Source: Hordeum vulgare subsp. vulgare
Taxonomy: Eukaryota; Streptophyta; Magnoliopsida; Poales; Poaceae
Assembly: GCF_904849725.1 (NCBI RefSeq)
Contig: NW_025422612.1
Location: 1 to 64,000, forward strand
Direction: 5' to 3'
DNA length: 64,000 bases
Of this stretch, positions 46,783 through 59,900 are shown one piece after another. The notes beneath the pieces are model-generated. The model made no database searches and had not been told where the DNA came from. It worked only from the letters and a program-made list of their open reading frames with translations. The position numbers were made by a program, and so were the translations under genes. The stretch's first letter is position 1, and every line of letters begins with the position of its first letter.

Positions 46783-49700
46783 TGTCACATCCCTGACACC
46801 TTAAGCAAGTTAGTCTTGTGCTCATGTCTTCTTTGCATTTGCATCTAAGAATTTTCCAACAAGAACAAGAAAGTGGTAAAGGAAAAACCCAAACCCTAGC
46901 CACTTCTTTAAACAAAGGAAATCTCAAACTAGTTAAAATCAATGAACCCAAAATGGCCTCAAGAAATGTTCAAACCTTTTGATAAATCATGAAAGTAAAT
47001 GAGCATTGGAGAAAACTATTTTCTTGACACTTTAAGCATTTTAAATAAATGCAAAAGCTACTGGTTTCAAGTTTTAAATTTGAAATCAGAAACTTTAAAT
47101 TTTCAAAAATGTTGAAAACTTTGGAAATAGTTGGAAATATTCCAACAAATATTCTAGGGTGCTTAACATAGCTTTTACAATTTATTTGGGAGTTGAAATA
47201 AATAGTAAATCAGTGAAATAGCAAAACAGGAACAAAAACAAAAAAAAGGGAAAAGAAGTTACGTGTCGCTCACCTGGCCCGGCCCATCTCAACTCCTGTC
47301 GTCTTCCTCCCCCGCCAGTGGGCAGCAGGAGGTGGCCGCTTCGTTCTTCGGCGCGCCACGCACCTGTGTGCCTGCCTGGCCGCCGCCTCGCGCTGGCAAG
47401 GCCGGGGATAAGCTCCCCGAGCCCGTGGCTATCCATTCCCAGCGCCAGTTCTCCCCCTCCTCTCGGATCTCTCCTCCCTCCTTCTGCCGCCATTGGAGCC
47501 CGAGCAGAGCTCGAGCTCGTCGTCGTTCTAGCCGACCTCCCTTCCTTCTGAGCCGCGCATTAGCTCCGCCGCAACCCCCTGAAGCTTCCTAGCCACGAGC
47601 CCGACGCCCAGATGCAGTGAATCGACGCGCAGCAGTCGTCTTCTTCCTCGGGTCACCGAAGATCGCCGCCGACGTTCTCCCTCTCCAGGCCATCCCCGAG
47701 CAAGCTAGCGCGACCACTGCACTCCCCGTGAGCATGCGGTCATTTCCCCTAAGATCTCCCCGTCGATCCCCTCCTCTAGGCCTAGTTTCACAGGAGCCCG
47801 ACAGGATCCGCCGCTGCAGCTCATCGCCGGTAACCCTCCGGTGATCAGCTCGTCCTTCCGAGGGCACCAGCAGCTTCAGGCTGTCGCGTAGATGTTGTAG
47901 GAGCTAAGAACCGTGCGTAGTTCCTTCTGTATCGATGACCTCGATGACCCCCGAGCCTTGGCTGCCACCAAGCTCGTCGCCGGCGTCATCTCCGGCCAGA
48001 TCAGCCCCGGCTAAGTGCAGAAATGGAGCTGCTGGAGATGTGTCGTTCTTCTGGTGCTCTCCGCGCAGCGTTTGGCCCCCTGTGCGCCGTTTCCGAGCCC
48101 CTCCACCGTTCTGGTGGTCGCCGGAGGCTCCCCGCCGGCGAGGACGACCTCGCCGCCGGTAGATCTCGGCTGGCCTGAGCCACTGACTGGTGGGGCCAGC
48201 CTCTGGCAAGATTAAAGATAATAAAAATAAATCAGATAAGTTAATAAGTCACTCACATGTGGGACCAGTAAGTTTAATCAACTAATTAAGTTTAAACTTA
48301 ATCTAAAATTGACCAGAGAGACTGACTAGTGGGTCCCACTGGTCAGGTTTGACTTTCCACGGCCAGATGGACCTGCTGATGTCATGCTGATGCAATAAAG
48401 TATTTTCCAGTATAAAAATAATTCCAGAAATGTTTAAAACTTCAAAAATTCATAGAAATTAATCTGTAACTCCAATGAAAATAATTTATATATGAAAAAG
48501 TATCAGAAAAATTCAAGGAATCTGAATATGCTATTTTAAATCTTGATTGAAAAAGTTACAGAACCCTAACATGTAGAATAAGGAATAAGTCAATTCTTAT
48601 AATTACTTTATAAATGGAATTTGGAAAATATTTAAATTTCATTATGCTTGACATGATCAAACATTAATCTAATAACAAACCAGTACCTTAACATGAAATC
48701 GCATGCATGCTAACATCAAGTTGATCTGAGCATCAGGTCGAATCAATTAAATCGGTATCCGAGAATACCTCGTTTGAATTGATATTCGAATGTGATTCAA
48801 ATCAACTCTAAACCTAATACATGTTGAGTATAATAGTTTATCACCTTGCATTCTCATGCCATGATCATGCATCATCTTGCTTGCATATGATTGTTATTGA
48901 TTGTTGCCATTCATTTCGGTAGGCTCCGCACCCCCGGATTCCACCGAATATCCGTCTGACGAATATTGTCCCTCCTCTGAGAAACAAGGCAAGCAACCCT
49001 TTTGGTCATCCCGATAATTCCCATGTTCTTGCTCCTGCACTTATTTATTGCATTAGGATCAAATGCTTCAACTGCTTTTGCCACGTTAGTTAAACCCACT
49101 TCCTTTGCATGACCTAACCTTGTCACAGTAAATAGCCGAACCTTGCAACCTAGCATACCTGGTAGTTGCTTGAGCTATGATGTGCCTTATCCTGCTATGC
49201 ATGCTATGCTTAGAGTTGTGTATGGTCTGTCATCTGGGAGATGAACAGAATTGTGAGAATGTGTTCGGTAAGCAAAGGTTGTGTGTTGAACCTGACTTGG
49301 TAAAGGTACCGGTGAAAGGCTGTGTAGGAGTACATGGCGGGTTGTTTCATTGGAACCGTCCATAGGGACTGAGTTGCGTGTATGTAATCAAAGACTAGAT
49401 ACTACCACATGCTGGGCCCTGAAATATGACCCCGCTCGGCCTATTAATCGCTTAGTACTCGGTCCAGGAGTTGCAAATAGTTTCTGGTGTTTATAGTAAT
49501 GCTGGAGGCCGTGCATGGTGCTGACCTGAGAGGTGGGCAGTGATGCGGTAGGCAGTGGCATGGTGTACCAAGTGGCACCCGGATGGTGGGCTTGGGAACC
49601 CTGCGCACATCGTTTGAGGCCGTGGCGGAAACCTCGGCCGGACTTCCGTACGGGTTACTCTCAAATAGGCGATAAACCTGGACTAGGTACTAGTGTGGTT

Positions 49701-50987
49701 AACGGTCGTGGCCGACTCCCTCGCTGGGCTTCCGCTTGAAGGTTGCCGAGGTGCATGACGTGCACATGGCGATAAGTGGCGAGAGCGTCAGTGACGAAGT
49801 ACACCCCTGCAGGGTTATGATCTATTCGAATAGCCGCGTCCGCGGATATGGACTACTTGGAGACATAAGTTGTTCATAGATAACTTCAATGGCTACTCAT
49901 AAAATTGCCAAGATAAGCATGAGTGTCGTGGACGGCATTTCTGTATGGAAACGGAATGATTCCACGATGGTGTATTGTTGTGGTGTTAGTGGACTCGTGT
50001 GCGAGAAATCAAGTTGTCAAAATTATTTAAAAATGCAAGTTGTCTAGCCACGAGTCAGATGCTGGCTTTCCGCAGGAAACCCCACAATACCTGTTTGATA
50101 CCTTGCATGAGTAGTTAGTTATCCTAAAGTCTTGTTGAGTACCTTCGTACTCATGTTTGCTTAATAAATATTGCAGAGGTTGCTAATGACCATAATGGAG
50201 GGTTCTTCGTAGACATCGACGACGACGACTAGCTGGTGTCCCAGCTACGATCTGGCCCTACGTTGGGTCTGTAGTATAGTCAGGCCATGTGCCTTCTAGA
50301 TGCCCTGTCTGTACTCAGACAGTTTAAACTCTTCCGCTGGATTGTAACTGAATGAATGCTATTATGGGTCGTGAGACCCTTAATGTGTAATATTATGTGT
50401 GTGGCTCTTCCGAGCCTCTTAAATAAAGGTTGTATGTTTATGGTTATGTTGTGATGCCATCGATGTATCTATACATATCGGTATGCCATGCGTACGTGTG
50501 TCATACTTGATATGTATGGGGTTTGATTATTTAGTCGTGAACTTTAGTAGCACTCCTTACAAGGAAATGCCCCTTTGTGACCCAATGAGCCTTGGTAGTT
50601 CGCTACTGCTCCGGACACATTGGTTGACCGGCATGTGTCCTTCTTAGCTGCTGTGTCTGTCCCCTTTGGGGAAATGTCACGCGATGTAATGGAGTCCTTG
50701 TAGCTTGCTACGACTCGTCTACATTCGCTGATGACCGACACCTGCTTTGTTGGGTCATGTATGCATGTCCTTGTGCGGTACTGCCACTTTCGTTTATGAC
50801 TAGACATGTCGATCCGGGTTCTTTGACATTGGAATGCTAGCGACACTATTGCATACGTGAGTCAAAAGACGCAAACGGTCCCGGCTAAGGTAAGGCTGCA
50901 GCCGTGGAGTTAACCGTGCTTGAGGCCGCAAAGGGATGCGATGTGTTACAGGCTGGATTCCTATGGCTTAGGATCGCGGTCCCAACA
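46783..50987 (+). repeat. 5' LTR of element F
   Basis: 4205 bp. It has an AT-rich start, a GC-rich core (about 47260-48215), then AT-rich DNA and a mixed 3' half. Open frames in the core are Pro/Arg/Ser-rich and occur in both LTRs, so they are not separate genes. A possible poly(A) signal AATAAA lies at 50422-50427, some 560 bp before the LTR end. Confidence 0.95.
47260..48215 (+). promoter_or_regulatory. GC-rich core of F 5' LTR, possible transcription start region
   Basis: About 950 bp rich in C, G and CpG, with plus-strand C/T-rich runs (ctctcctccctccttctgcc) typical of grass 5' untranslated regions, set inside AT-rich flanks. The same block is at 57470-58415 in the 3' LTR. A promoter or leader role is inferred from composition alone. 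A captured host gene fragment is an alternative. Confidence 0.4.
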
Positions 50988-50990
50988 GCG

Positions 50991-51006
50991 TTGGTATCAG
51001 AGCCTG
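50991..51006 (+). other. Primer-binding site of element F
   Basis: ttggtatcagagcctg, four bases after the LTR end, is complementary to initiator-Met tRNA. Confidence 0.93.
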
Positions 51007-51424
51007 ACTGACTGTAGGATTACTAAGCCAAACTGGTCGAAGTTGAGTCTAGAATTGCTTTAGTTATATATAAGGGAATTGTTTGTGGAAGGGAACATAA
51101 GACTCTTGTTCTCTTCTCAAGTTATTCTATTATGGTCATCCTCGTCTTTTCTGCGGGAATTAAGGACTAGGTTACTCATCTTCTTCTAGGCTCATGTTTC
51201 TGATCGGTAGATTATAGGACTACGGGTCAAGAGATATTGGGTTTCTGTCATTCCTAGGAAAAAGGAAGTAAGTTTGATTATCAGAGAGTTGAACTTGATA
51301 GTTGAGTGGTTACGCTATTCCATTTTGGGTTGTCTCAAAATTTGTTTTTGAGCATTTACCGCCGTTATGCTGCCCAATTTTGCATTCGGAGCTCTAATGC
51401 TTTTGCATTACTCTCTATTTACAG

Positions 51425-52184
51425 ATGCATGGTCGTCCTTCTCATCAGGTGGTACGTCTGACCAGGTACATTGATGTGCCGGGTCATACGGCCATGCTGG
51501 TCAGGGTGATGTCGGTGTACGGTTACCGCTGGTACCCCGAGTACACAGTGGAGGAACAGTACCGAGACTTCAACCAGAGCTAGTACATCTGCACAGTTAG
51601 GGTATTTCCAGACTACCCTGGAGCTGAGAAGCCAATCCATTGGTCCTATGGGTTGGGGGTCACCGTTGACATGGCAGTACAGGATGATGACCATTATGAG
51701 AGCGAGACATGCACTGCTGCAGAATTCAGAGTTCTGCTATGTTCCGGCCTCTCAGCCTGGTGAAGAGGGATACCTCAGTGGAGTCTATTTTGATTCTTCT
51801 ATGGAGGATCCACTACTGCAGTCCACTGTTGAGATGCTAGAGAACAGAGACAGGGATGCTCGTGCTCTCCGCATGGAGCTTTATGCTACCCGTGCCCGTC
51901 TGTGGACGGCTTTGACGCAGCTGGCACCCGTAGTCCAGACAGGGTATGGAGAGATGGAGATGCTGAACCCTGTTAGGACCCATCTTCCGGCCCACGTTGA
52001 CTGGCCAGCTATAGGAGGAGTCACACCTCTTCGGGGACCCCTCTTACCACCAGTCAGGGGACCAATGCCACATCCGTGTCCTTATGGATCCCAGGGATCT
52101 CAGGCTAGAGTGTTTCCTGATCCGCAGGTTGAGCTTCCAGGTCATGGAGGTAATCTCTATGAGATGTTCTATGCGGATGCCTGA
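51425..52184 (+). pseudogene. Extra ORF upstream of gag in element F, unknown function
   Basis: Translation from the ATG at 51425 starts HGRPSHQVVRLTRYIDVPGH and continues to an in-frame TAG at 51581-51583 (codon 53), then reads on (FPDYPGAEKPIHWSYGLGVT) to a one-base frame change between about 51680 and 51705. It resumes in the next phase (RARHALLQNSEFCYVPASQP, YLSGVYFDSSMEDPLL) and ends at 52184 after a Pro-rich tail. The full span is about 250 residues. No zinc knuckle, protease or capsid motif is seen. ENRDRDARALRMELYATRARL could form a short coiled coil. It is separated from gag by 325 non-coding bases (52185-52509). Role unknown; it is coding-like in composition and collinear across the lesions. 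Confidence 0.7.
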
Positions 52185-52509
52185 GCTGTGAGCGGAAGGA
52201 TAGTATAGTAGTAGCCGTACGTTCACAGTCCTGTGTGAATTGTGAAGTATGTCTGTAATGTGAAATGAATTCCGGAGGCCTAGATAAATAATGTATAGGA
52301 AGCTTGTAAGCCTCTGATGAGTAGTTTCATAATTTCAGTAGTTTACTCTTCGAGTAAGTTTGTACTGAACTATGTAAGGGTGTGTATGAACCATGGTGTA
52401 TATATAGCAGTTGCTTGTTACCATGATGTTCGGATATTCATTTCAGCATTCCGTGTGTTCAGTACATTCTTAATCCATAGCTAGTATTGATATGATATTG
52501 GTCTAAGCT

Positions 52510-55500
52510 ATGAGTTTGTTTGTCAGGATGGTGTTCACCAGGTTGAACCGTGCCCCTGGTCATGAGCAAGGCGAGGGTAGTCAAGCGTCGCAGGAAGACC
52601 TGCCTCATCCGCCCTCTCTGGCGGAAGTGATGCTTGAGGCAGAGAGAAACAAAACGGAGACCAATCGACTGTTAGAGCGTATTGAGCAGAATACGGCTCG
52701 ACAGCCTAGGAATGCTGCAGTGTCCCTCAATGACTTTGTGAAGCTGAATCCTCCAAAATTTCATCATTCCATCGATCCCCTCGACGCTGATGACTGGCTG
52801 TGCAGCATCTCATGCAAGATTCGCTCTGCGAATGTGTCTGAGGCCGACAAGGTGACCTTTGCGGCGTATTTCCTGGAAGGACCCGCCAATCTGTGGTGGG
52901 AGAATTTTGAAGCAATGCGTCCCGCTGAACTAGCAGCCACATGGGTAGACTTCAGTGCAGCCTTTCGTCTGCACCATATTTCAGAGGGCCTGATGGACAG
53001 AAAGAGAGAAGAGTTCTGTGCCTTCACTCAGGGCAAGTTGTCTGTGGATGCCTATAGCCGCGAGTTCGGTAACCTCGCCCGCTATGCAACAGAGGAGGTG
53101 TCTACTGACGCCAAGAAGCAAGCAAGATTCCGTAAGGGTCTGAGCCCTGAGCTTCGTCGTGATCTGCGCCTCCATGAGTGTGCAAGCTTTCAAGCCCTGG
53201 TCAACAAAGCGATCAGTGCCGAGACTGGTCATACTGACTTCGAGGCCACAAGGAAGCACCCCCGTGACTTTGGCTCGTCTTTTGGTTTCGCGTTTCCAAA
53301 ATGCAGGCTGTGGGTTCCAAACAGTTCTCTGCCGCCAAGATACACTCCGAGGCCATCCTACGTGGCGCCTCAAACGAATCAGGCCAACCCTCCAGCAAAA
53401 GCTTATGGTGGTCCAGCTAGCAATGCTGCACCACGTGCCAACCAAGTGATATGCTATAAGTGTGGAGAACCAGGGCACTATTCCCGTGAGTGTCCTCAGA
53501 ATGTGGGTGCCAAGCAACCCGGAAAGTCCGTCGGGCAAGCCAAGTCGGGCAAAGCTTTTTATGTGAAGCCAACTCCTGCACGTGGCCTTGTGAACTATGT
53601 GTCAGCAGAAGAAGGTGCAGAGGATCCCGACGTCATGCTGGGTACGCTTCTTGTTAATCATCACCCAGTGTCCGTTCTCTTTGACACTCGGTCTTCTCAT
53701 TCCTTCATTTCAGAAAGTTATGCACAGTTGCATAACATGTCTTTTTGTGATATGCCATTCCCATTGGTTGTCCAAACCCCTGGTAGTAAATGGAAAACCT
53801 CTAGGATAACCTATGACAATGAAATTCTAGTAGACAGGCTAGTTTTTCTAGCCTCATTGATAGCCTTGAAATCTTCGGATATTAATATCATCTTGGGCAT
53901 GGACTGGATGTCAGCTCACTATGCCAAGATTGATACTCATTCTAGAAATGTCCAGCTTACCCATCCCTCGGGTGAGATAGTAAATGTCTCTACTCGAGTT
54001 GCCAAATGTCAACTCTATTCCTTAAATGCCAACCCTCTTGCGGAACTTGAAGACATTCCGGTAGTCCGTGACTTCCCGGATGTTTTTCCAGAGGAACTGC
54101 CAGGAATTCCACCTGACAGAGATGTAGAGTTTGTGATAGATCTTGTTCCGGGAACTGTCCCAATAGCCAGAAGACCTTATAAGATGGCACCCATGGAGCT
54201 AGCCGAACTTAAGAAGCAACTAGATGAGGCCTTGAACAAAGGTTTCATTCGTCCTAGCTCTTCTCCTTGGGCTTGCCCCGTCCTCTTCGTCAAGAAGAAA
54301 GACGGAACGGATCGGATGGTTGTAGATTACCGACCAGTTAATCTGGTCACCATAAAGAACAAGTATCCGCTTCCCAGGATCAACGACGTGTACGATCAGC
54401 TCACTGGATCCTCAGTCTTCTCCAAAATGGATTTGAGGTTGGGATACCATCAAATCAAGATTAAGAACGGGGACATTCCAAAAACGTCTTTTGTTACTCG
54501 TTATGGCCAATACGAGTACACCGTCATGTCCTTCGGTTTGACCAATGCCCCAGCCACCTTATCTCGACTGATGAATTCAATCTTCATGGAGTATTTGGAT
54601 AAATTCGTCGTGGTATACCTCGATGATATTCTCATCTATTCGAAGAATGAACAACAACATGTCGAGCATCTAAGGCTGGTATTGATCAAACTTCGAGAGC
54701 ATCGCCTTTATGCCAAGTTTTCAAAATGTGAATTTTGGTTACCAGAAGTGACCTATCTGGGTCACGTAATCTTTGGTAAGGGTATTGCTGTCAATCCCGA
54801 GAGAGTTCAAGCTGTCCTTGATTGGACTCAACCTGAATCGGTTAAGCAAGTTAGGAGTTTTCTTGGTCTAGCGAGCTATTGTCGCCGCTTCGTCGAGAAT
54901 TTCTCCAAGGTTGCAAAGCCTCTAACTGAACTCCTCAAGAAAGATAAAAGGTTCGAGTGGACACCACAGTGTGAGCATAGTTTTCAGGAACTGAAAAGAC
55001 GCCTGACTTCCGCACCTGTGTTGCTACCACCAGATTTTTCTAAGGACTTTGTTATCTACTGCGACGCCTCGCGACAAGGATTAGGTTGCATTCTCATGCA
55101 AGATCGTCATGTGATCACATACGCATCTCGACAGTTGCGTCCACATGAGGATAATTATCCCACACATGACCTTGAGCTTGCAGCTGTGGTCCATGCACTA
55201 AAAACCCGGCGACATTACCTTCTGGGTAATCGTTGCGAAATATTCACTGATCACCAAAGTCTGAAATATATCTTCACCCAGCCGGATTTGAATCTCAGGC
55301 AAAGACGATGGGTTGAGTTGATCTCGGATTACGACTTAGGGATAACTTACACCCCGGGGAAGGCCAATGTTATGGCCGATGCACTAAGTCGTAAATCTTA
55401 TTGTAACAATTTGATGCTACAACAAGGTCAACCACATCTCCATGAGGACTTTCGGAAGTTGAATCTTCATATTGTTCCTCAAGGATTCCTTTCTACCCTG

Positions 55501-56986
55501 GTGGCAAAGCCTACTCTTAAGGATCAAATTATAGCTGGCCAAAAGCGTGACAAGGGTATATCACGGATCAAGGAGAATATTTTTAGCGAAAACGCTAAAG
55601 AATTTTCCATGAACGATCAAGGTGTTGTGTTCTTCCAGAATCGTCTAGTGGTTCCTAAGAACCCACATCTAAGGCAGTTAATCCTTAAGGAGGCTCATGA
55701 TTCTCCTCTCACCATTCATCCCGGTAGTACTAAGATGTATCATGACCTACGCCAGAGGTTCTGGTGGACTAGGATGAAGAGAGAAATTGCTGAGTTCGTT
55801 GCTAACTGCGACGTTTGTCGTCGAGTTAAGGCAGAACATCAAAGGCCTGCTGGCACCCTTCAACCTCTAGCTATTCCTGAATGGAAATGGGATAAAGTTA
55901 GCATGGATTTCATTACCGGATTTCCCAAGACCAAGAAAGGGAATAATGCTATCTTTGTGATCATTGACCGTCTTTCCAAAGTGGCTCATTTTCTTCCTGT
56001 TCGTGAGAGTATAACAGCTAGCCAGCTAGCAGAGTTATATATCTCCCGAATAGTGTCTCTTCATGGTGTTCCCCTGGAGATTAACTCGGACCGTGGAAGT
56101 ATCTTCACTTCTCGCTTCTGGGAAAGTTTTCAAAATGCCATGGGGACTCACTTATGTTTTAGCACTGCTTTCCATCCCCAATCAAGTGGTCAAGTAGAAA
56201 GAGTGAATCAAATCCTAGAAGATATACTCCGAGCTTGTGTTATATCGTTCGGTATGAATTGGGAAAAGTGCCTTCCATTCGCCGAATTCGCTTATAACAA
56301 TAGTTATCAATCAAGCTTGGGCAAAGCTCCTTTTGAAGTTCTCTATGGACGAAGATGTCGGACACCTCTTAATTGGTCAGAAACCGGAGAGAGGCAACTC
56401 TTTGGCCCGGATATGATCCAGGACGCAGAAGAGCAGGTTCGCATTATTCGTGAAAAGTTGAAAACAGCCTAGTCTCGTCAAAAGAGCCAATATGATCGTC
56501 ATCATAAGGCTGTGACCTTTGAAGTTGACGAGAAGGCTTACCTTCGGGTTACACCTTTGAAGGGTACCCATCGTTTCGGTATCAAGGGCAAGTTGGCTCC
56601 TCGTTACATTGGTCCTTTTCGCATTCTCGCCAAACGAGGAGAAGTTGCCTACCAGTTGGAGCTTCCTCCGCATCTTTCCAAGGTTCATGATGTCTTCCAC
56701 GTCTCGCAACTCAGGCGATGCTTTTCGGCTCCTATCCGTGAAGTGGACCACGAAACGCTTGATCTCCAAGATAACCTTTCATACCGAGAATACCCCATGC
56801 GTATTCTTGATCAAGCTGAGCGTACCACTCAACGTCGAAACCTCAAGTTTCTTAAAGTTCAATGGTCAAATCATTCTAAAAAGGAGGCAACTTGGGAAAG
56901 AGAGGATCGTCTCCGACTTGAGTATCCTGCGTTATTCCCGACGACTTCTAAATCTCGGGACGAGATTCTTTTTAGTGGGGGTGAGT
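52510..56986 (+). pseudogene. Gag-Pol polyprotein of gypsy element F, one nonsense codon and altered protease site
   Basis: The frame opens at 52510; the ATG at 52528 ([10 protein letters not shown]) may be the true start. Domains in order: retrotransposon gag ([13 protein letters not shown] near residues 120-135), CCHC knuckle [14 protein letters not shown] near 314-327, protease near 392 ([13 protein letters not shown]), RT with YLDD near 703-706, RNase H ([13 protein letters not shown] near 848), H2C2 integrase finger near 1068-1100, and integrase core with DFITGFP, NSDRG and SGQVERVNQ. The frame is closed by TAG at 56470-56472, most simply a CAG to TAG change, after KLKTA. It then continues in phase to the LTR with a chromodomain-like end (FLKVQWSNHSKKEATWERED). 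The protease reads DTR where the catalytic motif is DTG/DSG. Order PR-RT-RH-IN is Ty3/gypsy. Both changes should disable the copy. Confidence 0.93.
56973..56986 (+). other. Polypurine tract of element F
   Basis: agtgggggtgagt lies immediately before the 3' LTR start at 56987, after ctcgggacgagattcttttt. Confidence 0.85.
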
Positions 56987-59900
56987 TGTCACATCCCTGT
57001 CACCTTAAGCAAGTTAGTCTTGTGCTCATGTCTTCTTTATATTTGCATCTAAGAATTTTCCAACAAGAACAAGAAAGTGGTAAAGGAAAAACCCAAACCC
57101 TAGCCACTTCTTTAAACAAATGAAATCTCAAACTAGTTAAAATCAATGAACCCAAAATGGCCTCAAGAAATGTTCAAACGTTCTGATAAATCATGAAAGT
57201 AAATGAGCATTGGAGAAAACTATTTTCTTGACACTTTAAGCATTTTAAATAAATGCAAAAGCTACTGGTTTCAAGTTTTAAATTTGAAATCAGAAACTTT
57301 AAATTTTCAAAAATGTTGAAAACTTTGGAAATAGTTGGAAATATTCCAACAAATATTCTAGGGTGCTTAACATAGCTTTTACAATTTATTTGGGAGTTGA
57401 AATAAATAGTAAATCAGTGAAATAGCAAAACAGAAACAAAAAAAAGGGAAAAGAAGTTACCTGTCGCTCACCTGGCCCGGCCCATCTCAACTCCTGTCGT
57501 CTTCCTCCCCCGCCAGTGGGCAGCAGGAGGTGGCCGCCGCGTTCTCCGGCGCGGCCACGCACCTGTGCGACTGCCTGGCCACCGCCTCGTGCTGGAAAGG
57601 CCGGGGATAAGCTCCCCGAGCCCGTGGCTATCCATTCCCAGCGCCAGTTCTCCCCCTCCTCTCGGATCTCTCCTCCCTCCTTCTGCCGCCATTGGAGCCC
57701 GAGCAGAGCTCGAGCTCGTCGTCGTTCTAGCCGACCTCCCTTCCTTCTGAGCCGCGCATTAGCTCCGCCGCAACCCCCTGAAGCTTCCTAGCCACGAGCC
57801 CGACGCCCAGATGCAGTGAATCGACGCGCAGCAGTCGTCTTCTTCCTCGGGTCACCGAAGATCGCCGCCGACGTTCTCCCTCTCCAGGCCGTCCCCGAGC
57901 AAGCTAGCGCGACCACTGCACTCCCCGTGAGCATGCGGTCATTTCCCCTAAGATCTCCCCGTCGATCCCCTCCTCTAGGCCTAGTTTCATCGGAGCCCGA
58001 CAAGATCCGCCGCTGCAGCTCGTCGCCGGTAGCCCTCCGGTGATCAGCTCGTCCTTCCCAGGGCACCAGCAGCTTCAGGCCGTGGCGTAGATGCTGTAGG
58101 AGCTAAGAACCGTGCGTAGTTACCTCTGTATCGATGACCTCGATGACGCCCGAGCCTTGGCCGCCACCAAGCTCGTCGCCGGCGTCATCTCCGGCCAGAT
58201 CAGCCCCGGCTAAGTGCAGAAATGGAGCTGCGGGAGATGTGCCATTCTTCTGGTGCTCTCCGCGCAGCGTTTGGCCCCCTGTGCGCCGTTTCCGAGCCCC
58301 TCCGCCGTTCTGGTGGTCGCCGGAGGCTCCCCGCCGGCGAGGATGACCTCGCGGCCGGTAGATCTCGGCTGGCCTGAGCCACTGACTGGTGGGGCCAGCC
58401 TCTGGCAAGATTGAAGATAATAAAAATAAATCAGATAAGTTAATAAGTCACTGACATGTGGGACCAGTAAGTTTAATCAACTAATTAAGTTTAAACTTAA
58501 TCTAAAATTGACCAGAGAGACTGACCAATGGGTCCCACTGGTCAGGTTTAACTTTCAACGGCCAGATGGACCTGCTGATGTCATGCTGATGCAATAAAGT
58601 ATTTTCCAGTATAAAAATAATTCCAGAAATGTTTAAAACTTCAAAAATTCATAGAAATTAATCTGTAACTCCAATGAAAATAATTTATATATGAAAAAGT
58701 ATCAGAAAAATTCAAGGAATCTGAATATGCTATTTTCAATCTTGTTTGAAAAAGTTACAGAACCCTAACATGTAGAATAAGGAATAAGTCAATTCTTATA
58801 ATTACGTTATAAATGGAATTTGGAAAATATTTAAATTTCATTATGCTTGACTTGATCAAACATTAATCTAATAACAAACCTGTACCTTAACATAAAATAT
58901 CATGCATGCTAACATCAAGTTGATCTGAGCATCAGGTCGAATCAATTAAATCGGTATCCGAGAATACCTCGTTTGAATTGATATTCGAATGTGATTCAAA
59001 TCAACTCTAAACCTAATACATGTTGAGTATAATAGTTTATCACCTTGCATTCTCATGCCATGCTCATGCATCATCTTGCTTGCATATGATTGTTATTGAT
59101 TGTTGCCATTCATTTCGGTAGGCTCTGCACCCCCGGATTCCACCGAATATCCGTCTGACGAATATTGTCCCTCCTCTGAGCAACAAGGCAAGCAACCCTT
59201 TTGATCATCCCGATAATTCCCATGTTCTTGCTCCTGCACTTATTTATTGCATTAGGATCAAATGCTTCAACTGCTTTTGCCACGTTAGTTAAACCCACTT
59301 CCTTTGCATGACCTAACCTTGTCACAGTAAATAGCAGAACCTTGCAACCTAGCATACTTGGTAGTTGCTTGAGCTATGATGTGCCTTATCCTGCTATGCG
59401 TGCTATGCTTAGAGTTGTGTATGGTCTGTCATCTGGGAGATGAACAGAATTGTGAGAATGTGTTCGGTAAGCAAAGGTTGTGTGTTGAACCTGACTTGGT
59501 AAAGGTACCGGTGAAAGGCTGTGTAGGAGTACATGGCGGGTTGTTTCATTGGAGCCGTCCATAGGGACTGAGTTGCGTGTATGTAATCGAAGACTAGATA
59601 CTACCACATGCTGGGCCCTGAAATGTGACCCCGCTCGGCCTATTAATCGCTTAGTACTCGGTCCAGGAGTTCCAAATAGTTTCTGGTGTTTATAGTAATG
59701 CTGGAGGCCGTGCATGGTGCTGACCTGAGAGGTGGGCCGTGATGCGGTAGGCAGTGGCATGGTGTACCAAGTGGCACCCGGATGGTGGGCTTGGGAACCC
59801 TGCGCACATCGTTTGAGGCCGTGGCGGAAACCTCGGCCGGACTTCCGTACGGGTTACTCTCAAATAGGCGATAAACCTGGACTAGGTACTAGTGTGGTTA

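Noticed and set aside
47263..48215. Possible gene in the GC-rich core of the F LTR
   Set aside because: The same frames occur in both LTRs, on both strands, Pro/Arg/Ser-rich, without motifs; treated as LTR promoter or leader DNA.
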